64,000 nt of DNA from Hordeum vulgare subsp. vulgare (lineage: Eukaryota > Streptophyta > Magnoliopsida > Poales > Poaceae): contig NC_058524.1 of the NCBI RefSeq assembly GCF_904849725.1, positions 553,291,763-553,355,762 on the forward strand, read 5' to 3'. Each line of letters begins with the position of its first letter. The stretch's first letter is position 1. Position numbers and translations under genes: made by a program. Under the pieces are notes generated by a model. The model made no database searches and was not told the origin of the DNA. It saw only the letters and a list, made by a program, of their open reading frames with translations. Positions 1 through 9,470 of the stretch are shown in pieces.

Positions 1-123
1 ACTAGCATGGATAATACAATGGCAAAGTGTAAACACCGACGAACAAAGTAAAAGCATAAGCATGAATGTAAGGTCGGTGAGAACACGTACTCCCCCAAGC
101 TTAGGATTTTGGCCTAGCTTGGT

Positions 124-1191
124 CTACTCCCAAGGAGGGAAATAACCAGCTCCGGGATACTCCTGAGCGGACTGTGGACGCCACTGCTGTGTGAGCTCCT
201 CTGGCTCCCACTGATAAACTGGCGTCTGGTACTCGACTGGCGGCTCGGGCACGGGCACCTGTGGTTGGGCTAAGCCCCAATATGCGTAGATGTCCGAAGG
301 CATAATAGTGTACCTGCCTGTATGAAGATCGAACAAAGAAGGGGCACGCAAAGTAATAGTCTCTCGAGTACCCTGACTAAGTACCAGGTTATAAATCATC
401 CGTCTACTAGCATCTCTATCCAGAAAATCATGGCGAACCATGCTGTCATAATCCAGATATTTCTCAGGAAGAAGCATCTCTTCTTCCTCGCGAAGTCTAA
501 TGGGTATCTCAAAGTGTCCAGCGAGACGAGTAGCATAGATACCTCCATAGACGACACCTTTGGAACGGTTTGTGTTCAACTGCTGAGCTACTATAGCACC
601 TAGGCTATAAGTCTTAGTGCCATAAAGGCCTTCGCGCAAAACCGCAAGGTCTGGAGAACTAAGTGATCCAGCCTCCCCACGGCCAATCAAACATTTTCCC
701 ACAAATAATGAGAAGTACCGAAGCACAGGAAAATGTATGCTAGTAATTCTAGCGCGAGACACTCCTCTCTCCTCTCCAACAACAATAGTACCTATGAAAT
801 CCTCCAAGTCCCGTGGACGAGGATCATGAATATCCCCAACATAAGGTAATTTGCATGCATTGCAAAAATCCTGTAGTGTCATGCACTAGGGGATATCGTA
901 CAACATGAACTCAACCATGGGAGGATTCTTCCTCGGGTAAAAGTTGAAGCTTTGAACAAAAATATTGGTGAGGAGGAGGTATTGTGAGCACTTATCTTCA
1001 ACGAACGCGGTAAGAGCTGCGTTCTCTACCAAGTAATAAAAGTCTTCAGAAAGCCCGGCGGCGCGCAAAAATTCATCACTTGGCCACTCGCACGCTCGAA
1101 CTTCTGTGACTCGAGGAACCACGTACTTGGGGAGGTTCTTCTCATCCTCCTTGGGGTTACGGCTTGAAGAGCCTCTCAAGAACCTCCTCAT
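124..1191 (-). pseudogene. 3' extra ORF of element A (Athila ORF-like protein), one in-frame stop
   Basis: Two open stretches (1191-886 and 882-124) lie in the same frame and are separated by a single TAG codon, so they were one gene of about 355 residues. The first part starts MRRFLRG and carries a YLLLTNIFVQSFNFY stretch; the second starts MTLQDFCNAC and ends in a proline/glutamine-rich tail. Such a protein after the polyprotein is typical of Athila-lineage gypsy elements; its job is unknown, and it has been compared with env only by position. No signal peptide or clear membrane helix is visible. It is preceded by consensus splice sites and an LTR-derived fragment, suggesting separate expression. 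Family assignment is inferred from position and general pattern. Confidence 0.72.
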
Positions 1192-1209
1192 ATTTTTCCT
1201 TTTCTAGCT

Positions 1210-1442
1210 CTGAAAAATTATGAAATTTTTAGAGACTTCGAAAGAAAAGTGAATAAAGATTAGCCCAACTCATAGCAACTACTCCTACTAGTGCCTAGAG
1301 ACCGTATCATGCGCTAAAACTACTTGGGACCAGCTAAAATCAACATTTCAAGCTCAAGAACAGGGTCACCAAGGTAGCAAGAATACGCGAAGGATAAAGC
1401 ACTAGAGCAAAAACTAATTGGACCAATGGAGGAGTCACTTAC
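1210..1442 (-). other. Predicted intron before the 3' ORF of element A
   Basis: On the minus strand a strong donor (CTTGG then GTAAGTG at 1442) is followed 233 bases later by a pyrimidine-rich acceptor (TTTTTCAG ending at 1210). The 3' ORF starts 19 bases further on. Both ends fit plant consensus. Splicing here is inferred from sequence only; transcripts would be needed to confirm it. Confidence 0.55.
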
Positions 1443-1539
1443 CAAGGAGTAATTTCCCCAAAACGGTTCGGAGAATGATGCTTTGAGCAAGGAGATCGAA
1501 AATCACAGCCAAATGAGCAAGAACACGGGTTTGAGCTGC

Positions 1540-1763
1540 GAAAAGATTTTTCTGGCGGTAGAGGAAGAGGATGGGAGCTGGAATGAGTGGAGGGGAGCCC
1601 TGTGGGCCCCACAAGCTTGCTTGCCGCGGCCAGGGGGGTGGCCGCGGTGACAGGGCTTGTGTCCCACTGGGGTGGCCCCCAGGCCAGCTCTTTGTCCGAG
1701 TATTTTTCAAATATTCCAGAAAAAATCATACTAGATTTTCAGGACCATCGGAGAACTTTTATT
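1540..1763 (-). promoter_or_regulatory. LTR U3-derived module with GC-rich hairpin inside element A
   Basis: This stretch matches the U3/R part of LTR A (6270-6500) in the same orientation: the hairpin with arms GGGCCCCACAAGC / GCTTGTG and core CCGCGGCC / GGCCGCGG (1602-1666), the flanking phrases, and the CCAGAAAAA phrase that follows the TATA box. The TATA box itself (CTATAAAT in the LTR) is replaced here by a C/T-rich run. It lies directly upstream of the predicted donor and the 3' ORF. An internal promoter role is inferred; the loss of TATA weakens it in this copy. Confidence 0.6.
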
Positions 1764-1992
1764 GTCGGGATATTTTTCTCCGGGACGCTAAAATAGAAAA
1801 CAGGAAAAACTAAGCTAAGCCTATCATTTTTCTTCTAAGCAAAAGAAAATGAAAGCTTAAAATAGAGGTATGTGACTCTTTGGTTCATCCATTTCATGGT
1901 CATCGAAAGAAATCCGTTAATGGGGTTGATCAAATCCTTATGACAAAACTTTCTCGAACCGCAAGAGAGAACGGAGAATTTTCGAATAGCCA

Positions 1993-2571
1993 CTAAGTCA
2001 CCTCAATGGGGATATGAATCTCCCCAACAAGCAATTCATACTTCATCTTGACACGAGGAATAGGGCATTCAAAGCTCCCAATAAGAATCGATGATGTTTT
2101 TTCGATAGCATTAATGCAATGTACTAGATATCGTTTCTTCGGAAAGTGCACGGTATGCTCATTACCGTTGACATGGAAAGTGACATTGCCTTTGTTGCAA
2201 TCTATAACAGCCCCTGAAGTGTTTAAAAAGGGTCTTCCGAGGATGACAGCCGTGGCATCGTCCTCGAGAATATCCAAGATAACAAAGTCTGTTAAGATAG
2301 TGGTGTTAGCAACCACAACAGGCACATCCTCGCAAATGCCAACAGGGAAAGCAATTGATTTGTCGGCCATTTGCAGAGAAATTTCAGCGGGTGTCAACTT
2401 ATCCAGTTCAAGTCTATGATAAAGAGAGAGAGGCATAACACTAACACCGTCTCCAAGGTCACATAAGGCAGTTCTTACGTAGTTTCCTTTAATGGAGCAA
2501 GGTATAGTGGGCACTCCGGGATCACCAAGATTCTTAGGAGTTCCACCTTTGAAAGTGTAATTGGCAAGCAT
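1993..2571 (-). pseudogene. Retropepsin-like protease of element A
   Basis: A 192-residue open stretch resembles the aspartic protease of Athila-type gypsy elements. It has the ALCDLG active-site region followed by SVMPLSLY, a central ILTDFVILDI strand, and the ILGRPFLNT motif typical of plant retropepsins. The usual small residue after DLG is D here (DLGD), which may reduce activity. It overlaps the end of the gag frame by about 97 bases in another frame, pointing to a frameshift between them. The gene ends at a normal stop; reverse transcriptase does not follow, unlike in element E. Confidence 0.8.
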
Positions 2572-4843
2572 GGTGGAGATCTCAAGATCTGGTATCTTCG
2601 TTTATTGGTCACGATATCTTTCATGTACTTGGCATATGGAGACATTTTGAGCATATCAACTAACCGCATCTGCAGAAAGACGGGTCTTATCATTTCAATA
2701 AAACGCTCAAAATCCTCATCATCCTTTTTCTTGGATGGCTTAGGAGGAAAGGGCATAGGTCTCTGAACCCATGGCTCTCTTTCTTTACCATGCTTCCTAG
2801 CAGTGAAGTCATTCTTATCGTATGTCTTAGGTTGTGGGTTATCAGGATTAACCATAGGTTCAATCTCCACATCCTTATCATTGCTAGGTTGAGCATCATT
2901 ATGAACATCACTATCCATATTGTTGCCAGGTTCATGTTCATCACCAGATTGTGTTTCTGCATCATACGCAGAAATATCATTTGGTTCTTTAGGTGTGACA
3001 TTAATTGGTGAACCAACATGCAGGTTTCTATCATCCTTCTTCTTCTCCTTAGGATGACTGGGTGTATCAGCATTAATTCCTTGAGAATCTTGATCAATTC
3101 TCTTAGGATGACCCTGAGGATACAAAGGTTCCTGAGTCATTTTGCCTCCTCTAGTAATGACTCTGACAGAGTTGTCATTTAATTCATTGAGCAGGTCATT
3201 CTGAGCTTGAAGTACTTGTTCTACCTGAGTAGTAATCATAGAGGCATGTTTACTCAGAAGCTTCAGATCATTGACATGTCTGTCTACACAAGCACTTAAA
3301 TGACTAAGCATACGAGTACTTTGTTCCAAATGTCTGCAAACATAATGATTGAAACTCCGTTGTTTGGCAACAAAGTTGTCAAATTCATCAAAGCATAGGC
3401 TAGCAGGTTTATCAAAAGGAATATCACTATCATCAAACCTACACAGAGAATTTACTTCTACTACCTGTATCGGGTTATCGAGACCATGGATCTCTTCGAT
3501 AGGTGGTAGATTTTTGACATCTTCAGATCTAATGCCTTTCTCTTGCACAGATTTCTTGGCTTCTTGCATATCTTCGGGACTGAGGAATAAAATACCTCTT
3601 TTCTTCGGAGTTGGCTTAGGAGGTGGTTCGGGGATATTCCAAGCATTATCGTTGATCAAGATGTTATTCAGTAGAATCTCGGCTTGTTCTACAGTTCGTT
3701 CCCTAAAAACACAACCGACACAACTATCTAGGTGCTCTTTAGAAGCATCGGTAAGTCCATTATAGAGGATATCAAGTATCTCGTTCTTCTTAAGAGGGTG
3801 ATCAGGCAAAGCATTCTGTAGCTGGACGAGCCTCCCCCAAGCTTGTGGGAGACTCTCTTTTTGAGTTGAGCAAAGTTGTATATTTCCTGCAAGGCAGCTT
3901 GCTTCTTATGGGCAGGGAAATATTTCTAACAGAAGTAATAGACCATATCCTAGGGACTACTCACACATCCATGAGCAAGAGAAGTGAACCAGGCTTTAGC
4001 GTCATCCTTTAGAGAGAAAGGAAACAACTTAAGGATATAGTAGTGACGGATCTTCTCCTCACTCGTGAAAAGGGTGGCTATATCGTGTAGTTTGGTAAGA
4101 TGGGCTATGACCGTCTCAGACTCATAACCGTGGAAACGATCAGATTCGACTAGAGAGATTATCTCAAGATTGATAGAGAATTCATAATCCTTATCGGTGA
4201 TAAAGATAGGTGAAGTGGCAAACTTCGCGTCGTATTTCATCCTAGCTTTCAGAGATTTTTCCTTCCACTTGAGAAGTAATTTCTCAGCGTCATAGGCATC
4301 CTTACACGCAAGAAAATTCTCAGATATCTCTCCCTACATTACATAACCCTCAGGTATATCAGGCAATTCATATCTAGGAGAGCTAGATCTAGCAGTAGCA
4401 AAAGCAGGTTCTATCTCAATAGTATCGGCAGTTTCTAAAGCATCACGAGCATTGGCAGTAACTCTAGCAATATGAGCATCACGGAATACCCCTAGTGGCA
4501 CATCAGGCAAAGTAGTATCTCTAGCAGTATCAAGCATAGCATCATCAGGAAAAATGGCATCTCTAGCATCATCAAGCAAAGCAGTATCAGGCATAGCATC
4601 TCTAGCAATATCACGCATATCATTTCTAGCAGTATCAAGCATGGCATCTCTAGCAGTATCAAGCATAGTAGCATCATAAGCATCGTCAAGCACAGGCGAC
4701 ATATCAAGATTTCTAGCAAGAGGTGATGTTGCAAACTTACTCATAACTAAAGGTGAATCAAGTGCAGAGCTAGATGGCAGTTCCTTACCTCCCCTCGTAG
4801 TTGAGAGCAAGACTTTGGTTTTTGGATCTCTCAGATTCTTCAT
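2475..4843 (-). pseudogene. gag of element A, broken by stops and frameshifts
   Basis: Three open stretches make up the gag: 4843-4334 (N-terminal), 4240-3950 (core) and 3809-2475 (C-terminal, 444 residues). The core has the capsid-like phrases KFATSPIFITDKDYEF and KAWFTSL, and the matching region of element B aligns with it. The C-terminal part holds TRGGKMTQEPLYPQGHP, typical of Athila-type gag, and is rich in acidic and polar residues. The N-terminal part contains a local repeat expansion (separate entry). At least one nonsense codon near 4324 and frameshifts near 3830-3950 break it. It would have formed the particle shell around the RNA. Confidence 0.82.
4490..4690 (-). repeat. Degenerate tandem repeat in gag (LDTARDAM units)
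   Basis: Copies of a unit reading, on the plus strand, about GCATCTCTAGCAGTATCAAG follow each other with small changes. In the gag frame this gives repeated MLDTARDA-like blocks of 8 to 11 residues. The gag of element B has only a short non-repeated segment at the same place, so the expansion is specific to A or its subfamily. Confidence 0.75.
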
Positions 4844-4892
4844 AGTGATCAGCAGATATAAATCCCAAGTGACTCAGAGAATATAGCAATAC

Positions 4893-4995
4893 CTCCCCGG
4901 CAACGGCGCCAGAAAAATGTTGCTACTGTGACAACAGACCTTCCCCGGCAACGGCGCCAGAAGAATGCTGCTAGCACTCCCCGGCAACGAAACTA
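4893..4995 (-). other. Primer binding site, present three times in tandem
   Basis: The plus strand shows CTCCCCGGCAACGGCGCCA at 4893-4911, TTCCCCGGCAACGGCGCCA at 4941-4959 and a changed copy at 4977-4995 whose last eight bases are altered. The intact sequence matches the 3' end expected of plant tRNA-Asp, so its complement would be the primer site for minus-strand synthesis. Elements B and E have one copy each, close to the LTR. In A, the copy nearest the LTR is the damaged one and the two internal copies are intact. Confidence 0.8.
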
Positions 4996-5309
4996 GAAGA
5001 ATGTTGTTGATGGCCCACCAGCGTGTGGGTTCGCGGCAGTTTTCGAGGGTAGCGTATTCGACCCAAATTTGTTGGTTCGCCAGTCAGGAGGTGAGAGAAT
5101 ACTCTCGAGTATTAGCAGCTGAATGTATCAGATTCAACCGCACCTGAAAGACTAGTATCTGCAAGCAAAGTATCAGCAACAAATTAGTATGATAACAACG
5201 GTGTCAGAAACAATCTGTTGATGGCAGACTATTCCTAACTGTCGTATCAATGGCGCCAGAAGTTGCCTGTTGACGGAAATTGTCTTTTCCCGTCAACGCC
5301 GAGCGAACC

Positions 5310-5510
5310 AGAATTGTAGCAGGTTGTAGCAGTGTAACGAGTAACAACAGTGGCAAGGAATAACAGTAGTGACAGTGGTAGCAAGTAGCAACAGTAGCAA
5401 GTAGCAGGAGTAGCAAGTAACAGCAGTAGCAAGCGACAATAGTAACAGCAGTAGCAAGTAGCAACAGTAGTAACAACAGCAGAGCAAAACAAGTAACAAC
5501 AGCAGCACTG
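5310..5510. repeat. Imperfect AGTAGCA/AGTAACA repeat within LTR A
   Basis: Many copies of AGTAGCA, AGTAACA and AACAGCAG follow each other over about 200 bases. The related LTRs of B and E show a much shorter version (around 7740-7830 and 16255-16290). This looks like local expansion of a microsatellite-like seed inside the LTR. Confidence 0.75.
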
Positions 5511-6299
5511 GGACAAACTCGTAGGCAATGGGCCGATGATTCGTTTGGATGACATTCATCATGCAACAGTTATAACACGGAGAGATATGTGGCTAGCTCC
5601 CGTTCGTCAATGTGATGTAGGCATGCATTCCGTGTGTAGTCATACGTGCTTAGGAAAAGAACTTGCATGACATCTATTGTCCATCCCTCCCGTGGCAGCG
5701 GGGTCCAAAACGATACTACAGGATATTAAGGTTCTCCTTTTTATAAAGAACCGGAACAACGCATTAGCACTTGGTGAACACATGGACTCCTCAAACTATG
5801 GTCATCACCGGGAGTGGTTCCGGTTATTGTCACTCCGGGGTTGTCGGATCATAACACATAGTAGGTAACTACAACTTGCAAGATTGGATCTAAAACACAC
5901 ATATATTGGTGACAACATAATACTTTCAGATCTGAAATCATGGCACTCGGGCCCTAGTGACAAGCATTAAGCATGGCAAAGTAGTAGCAACATCAATCTC
6001 AGAACATAGTGGATACTAGGGATCAATCCCCGTCAAAAGTAACTCGATTACATGATAGATCTCATCGTACTCATCACCGCCCAGCGAGCCTACAAATAGA
6101 TTACTCACGAACGATGAACAACTTCATGGAATTGGAGAGGGAAGAAGGTTGATGATGACAATGGCGACGATTTCCCCTCTCCGGAGCCCAAAACGGACTC
6201 CAGATATGTCCTCCAGATGAAGAACAGGATGTGGCGGCGCCTCCGTTTCGCAAATGCGACGAAATCTTCTCTTCTGATTTTTTTTCTGGGCGAAAGTGA

Positions 6300-6307
6300 A
6301 TTTATAG
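6300..6307 (-). promoter_or_regulatory. TATA box of LTR A
   Basis: Minus-strand CTATAAAT lies about 30 bases downstream of the GC-rich hairpin, in the position expected for the LTR promoter. Element B has the same motif at 13655-13662 in its LTR. Confidence 0.6.
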
Positions 6308-6796
6308 AGCTGGAGTTGGGGGCGGCAGGGCCACGTGGGCCCCACAAGCTTGGTTGCCGCGGCCAGGGGGTGGCCGCGGCAACAGGGCTTGTGGCCCACT
6401 GGCCCATCCCCTCTAGTGGATCTTTGCGCAGGTATCTTTCATATTTTCTAGAAAAATTCTCCGTAAATTTTCGGGACGTTCCGAGAACTTTCATTTCTGC
6501 ACAAAAAACAACACCATGGCAATTCTGCTGAAAGCAGCGTCAGTCCAGGTTAGTTCCATTCAAATCATGCAAATTAGAGTCCAAAACAAGGGCAAAAGAG
6601 TTTGGAAAAGTAGATACGACGGAGACGTATCACCTCCCCCAAGCTTGAGGGATATTATTTTCTTCAATTTGCAAAAGGTAAAAATTTTCCTGTAAAGCAG
6701 CTTGTTTCTTATGAGCGGGAAAATATTTTAGAGAAGTGATAAAGCATATCCTAGGGACTACGCACGCAACTAGGAGCAAGGGAAAGGAAGCATTCT

Positions 6797-7402
6797 TTAG
6801 CCTTGCCTTTCAGCGAGAAAGGAAAAAATCTTAATGATATAATAGAAACGCATATTTTCCTCATGAGTAAACAAAGCAGCAATATCATTTAATTTAGTGA
6901 AGTGCCCAACAACAGTTTCAGTTTCATAACCATGGAAAGGATCATATTCTACTACAGGGTTTACCTCAGGGTCTGCACAGAATTCATAATCTTTATCACT
7001 AACAAATATAGGAGAGGTAGCAAATTTAGGATCATATTTCATTTTCTCCATCATAGATTTTTCTTTTAGTTTGCATAGTAGTTTCTTCAAGTCATCTCTA
7101 TTTTCATAAGCAAGAAAATCCCTAGCTACTTCCCCATCCATAACATAGCCCTCAGGTACGTAAGGTAATTCATATCAATTGAGAGAGAGAGGTGTAATAG
7201 GTGATTCGAAATCTACATCAATTTCAGCCTTTTCAAGTTCCTTAGCTGTAGCAATATGAGCATCGAGTAATTCATGAAGTGGCACAGTTTCAGGTTCATA
7301 AAATATAGTAGTAGTATCATTATTAATTTCATAAGTATCATCATCAACTTCATGCGATATGTCAGAACGAGCAACACGCGATGGTGTAATAATCTGTTTC
7401 AA
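6797..7402 (-). pseudogene. gag N-terminal half of element B
   Basis: Two open stretches (7402-7175 and 7141-6797) form the gag start. The second begins MDGEVARDFLAYENR and includes KFATSPIFVSDKDYEF and HGYETETVVGHFTKLND, which align with the core of the gag of A. A stop around 7175 and a frameshift around 6800 break it. The similarity continues to 6633, including the phrase CCTCCCCCAAGCTTG, which encodes part of the conserved QAWGR region in other copies. Confidence 0.78.
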
Positions 7403-7547
7403 AACAGTAGGTGAATCAAAGGCACAACTAGATGGCAGTTCCTTACCTCCTCTCGTGTGGGAGGGGATGATATTGGTTCAAGTATCTTTTATATTCTTCA
7501 TAGTAGCAATTGGATATCCTCAAGTTAACACAATAAATATAGCTATG

Positions 7548-7564
7548 CTCCCCGGCAAAAACAC
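7548..7564 (-). other. Decayed primer binding site of element B
   Basis: CTCCCCGGCAAAAACACCA differs from the intact tRNA-Asp-like sequence of A and E in a few bases. It lies 11 bases inside the LTR boundary at 7576, the same spacing as in element E. Confidence 0.65.
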
Positions 7565-7575
7565 CATAAAAAGGT

Positions 7576-8424
7576 CTTGATAACCCACAAGTGTAGGGGA
7601 TAGCAACTATCTTCGTGGGTAGTATTTCACCCTGATTTATTGATTCGAAACAAGGGGAGCCGAAGAATATTTATCAGCCTTAGGAGTTGAGTTGTCAATT
7701 CAACCACACCTGGGATATCTCTCTGCAGTGAAGATTTAGTAGCATGGCAAGTAATAGCAGTAACAGTAACAGTGATAACAATAATTTTGTAGCAGTTGTG
7801 ACAGTAGGAGCAGAAATAGTAACTTTAGCAAGATTCAATATATGTAAAGCATAGGCACATGGATCACTGATAGATAGATATGAATGACATTCATCATGTA
7901 ACAGTTACACACTAGAGCGAAACAGAACTAGCTCCAAGTCATCAATATAATGTAGACATGTATTCCCTATATAGTCATATGTGCTTGCAACAAGAACTTG
8001 TATGACATCTTTTGTCCTACCCTCCCGTGGCAGCGGGGTCCTAATGGAATCTAAGGGATATTAAGGCCTCCTTTCAATAGAGAATTGGAAGAAAGCATTA
8101 ACACATGGCGAATACATGAACTCCTCATACTACGACAATCATAGGAAAGAATCCCAATTATTGTCACCTTGGGGGATGTGGATCATAACACGTAATAAGT
8201 GCATAGAACTTGCAAGATATAATCTAAACACTTTAATATTCAGAGAAAACAAAATAGGGTTAGATCTTAAATCATGGCACTCGGGCCCTAGTGACAAGCA
8301 TTAAGCATAGCAAACTCATAGCAACATCAATCTCAGAGCATAATGGATACTAGGGATCAAACCCTATCAACTTAACTCGATTACATGATCAATCTCATCC
8401 AAATCCCATCACCATCTAGTAAGT
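7576..8424 (-). repeat. LTR of element B, first part
   Basis: It starts TGATAACCCACAAGTGTAGG on the plus strand, like LTR E (TGATGACCCACAAGTATAGG). Shared phrases with LTR A include CCCTCCCGTGGCAGCGGGG and the CTCGGGCCCTAGTGACAAGC block. It is cut at 8424 by element C and resumes at 13448. Confidence 0.8.
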
Positions 8425-8883
8425 TGTCGGGGTCAAAAGAGGAGATCTTGGGTAGGGGGTACTGAGCTGTAGATCTTTGGATCGATGGGTAACATAAGAC
8501 ACGGGGACGATATTTAGCGAGGTACACGCCCTCTCGAAGAGGTAAAACCCTACGTCTTGCTCTTGTTTATATTGATGATGGAGAATTCAGTACAAAGTTG
8601 ATCTAGCTCGAGATCGTATGTTGTGGTCTAAACCCTAGGAGTAATGATGTTGTATGATAATGTGTCTAATAACTAGCCTGGCATCGGCTTATATAACATA
8701 CCGAAGGCCTGGGATAACAAGAGTCCTAGTCAGCTATGTCGGTGGAGAGGAGTCCTTGTCTTTATCACCAAGTCTTGTGGAATCTTCCTCATATATGTCA
8801 TCGTCTCCCCAAAGTGGCCCATTAGCCTAGCCCGTAGAGATAGGCCGGTGGCTTGAGGAACCCCTTAGTCCTGGACTCCGTCA
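8425..8883 (+). repeat. Left LTR of element C
   Basis: It starts TGTCGGGGTCAAAAG and ends CTGGACTCCGTCA. It shares long phrases with the right copy, for example GTAAAACCCTACGTCTTGCT and CTAGCCTGGCATCGGC. The two copies differ at many sites, so the insertion is not recent. Confidence 0.85.
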
Positions 8884-9004
8884 ATATCCCCTCAACTGGT
8901 CTTCAAGTTGGTGACCCTCCTTGGTTCTTCCGAGTTGTTCTTCATCTTCGGTCATCAGTCTTGATATCTGGTTCAAAAATTTCCCCTTCACCGATCTTGA
9001 GGAT

Positions 9005-9340
9005 CGCCGAGGTGTATCCGAAGAGTTCACACGCCGGGCATCCGACGATCGTTGAGGTGTATCCGAAGAGTTCACACGTTGTGCATTCGAGGAGCACCTT
9101 TATTAATGCCTTGTTATTTCAATGTCGCACCTTGGGTTTGAAGGGTTTCCCGTATGGCAGTGTCCTCTTGCATCTGAGCTGCAACTCCATACTGCTTTCG
9201 AGGTGTCGTTTTACAGCCGAGCTCCAACGCCGGATTTTCCCTCTATGGATCCAACCACTTGCATCCGAGCTTAATGTCAGACTGCTTCCGAGCTCCAACG
9301 TCGGACTGCATCCGAGCTCCAATACCAGACTACACATGAG
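9005..9340 (+). repeat. Short tandem repeats in element C, left internal part
   Basis: GAGGTGTATCCGAAGAGTTC occurs twice (about 9018 and 9055). Further on, TCCGAGCTCCAACGTCGGAC-like units of about 25 to 30 bases occur several times to 9340. They do not form a sustained reading frame with a known match. Confidence 0.65.
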
Positions 9341-9470
9341 CAGCACCATGGTCGTGCGCTAATTTTTGTGAATTTTTTTGATTGGTGCAATTTATTCTCC
9401 GATGAGTTGTATAACCAGTAGCCCTCGAGACTTGGGTTTGGAAGAATGGTCGACCCTAGGGTCGTATCTG

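Larger units (their letters stand above)
1..6632 (-). mobile_element. Gypsy (Athila-type) LTR retrotransposon A, left end outside window, pol-less
   Basis: Read on the minus strand, the order is 5' LTR (5008-6632), primer site repeats, gag, protease, a short non-coding stretch with an LTR-derived module, and a 3' ORF. Only about 230 bases (1764-1992) separate the protease from the module, so there is no room for reverse transcriptase, RNase H or integrase. The gag and protease resemble Athila-lineage gypsy proteins, and the layout is like the Sabrina/WHAM-type elements of Triticeae. Its 3' LTR lies outside the window. No coding potential was seen in 1-123 or 1764-1992. The element is decayed (frameshifts and stops) but all parts are recognisable. 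The missing pol means it would depend on enzymes supplied by a relative. Confidence 0.88.
5008..6632 (-). repeat. 5' LTR of element A (1625 bp)
   Basis: On the plus strand it runs from TGATGGCCC to GGAGACGTATCA, so on the minus strand it starts TGATACGTCTCC, the usual start of this gypsy LTR group. It holds a trinucleotide-like repeat (5310-5510), a GC-rich hairpin (6336-6399) and a TATA box (6300-6307, minus). Two more primer-site-like phrases occur within it (5194-5209 and 5247-5262). The primer site cluster flanks its internal side; on the other side the sequence of element B gag begins at 6633. Confidence 0.85.

Noticed and set aside
124..1191. A retroviral envelope gene
   Set aside because: No signal peptide, no convincing membrane helix and no cleavage site; position alone does not support an envelope role.
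4334..4843. Aspartate-rich repeat protein as a separate gene
   Set aside because: It aligns with the N-terminal gag region of element B and is part of the gag of A.
5310..5510. CRISPR-like or satellite array
   Set aside because: Units are short, imperfect and lack spacers; it is a microsatellite-like part of an LTR in a plant genome.
6633..6650. CCTCCCCCAAGCTTG as the polypurine tract of element B next to a shared LTR
   Set aside because: The same phrase is part of the gag coding sequence in A (3831) and E (22804), and gag similarity continues on its right, so a nested insertion explains it better than an LTR shared by tandem elements.
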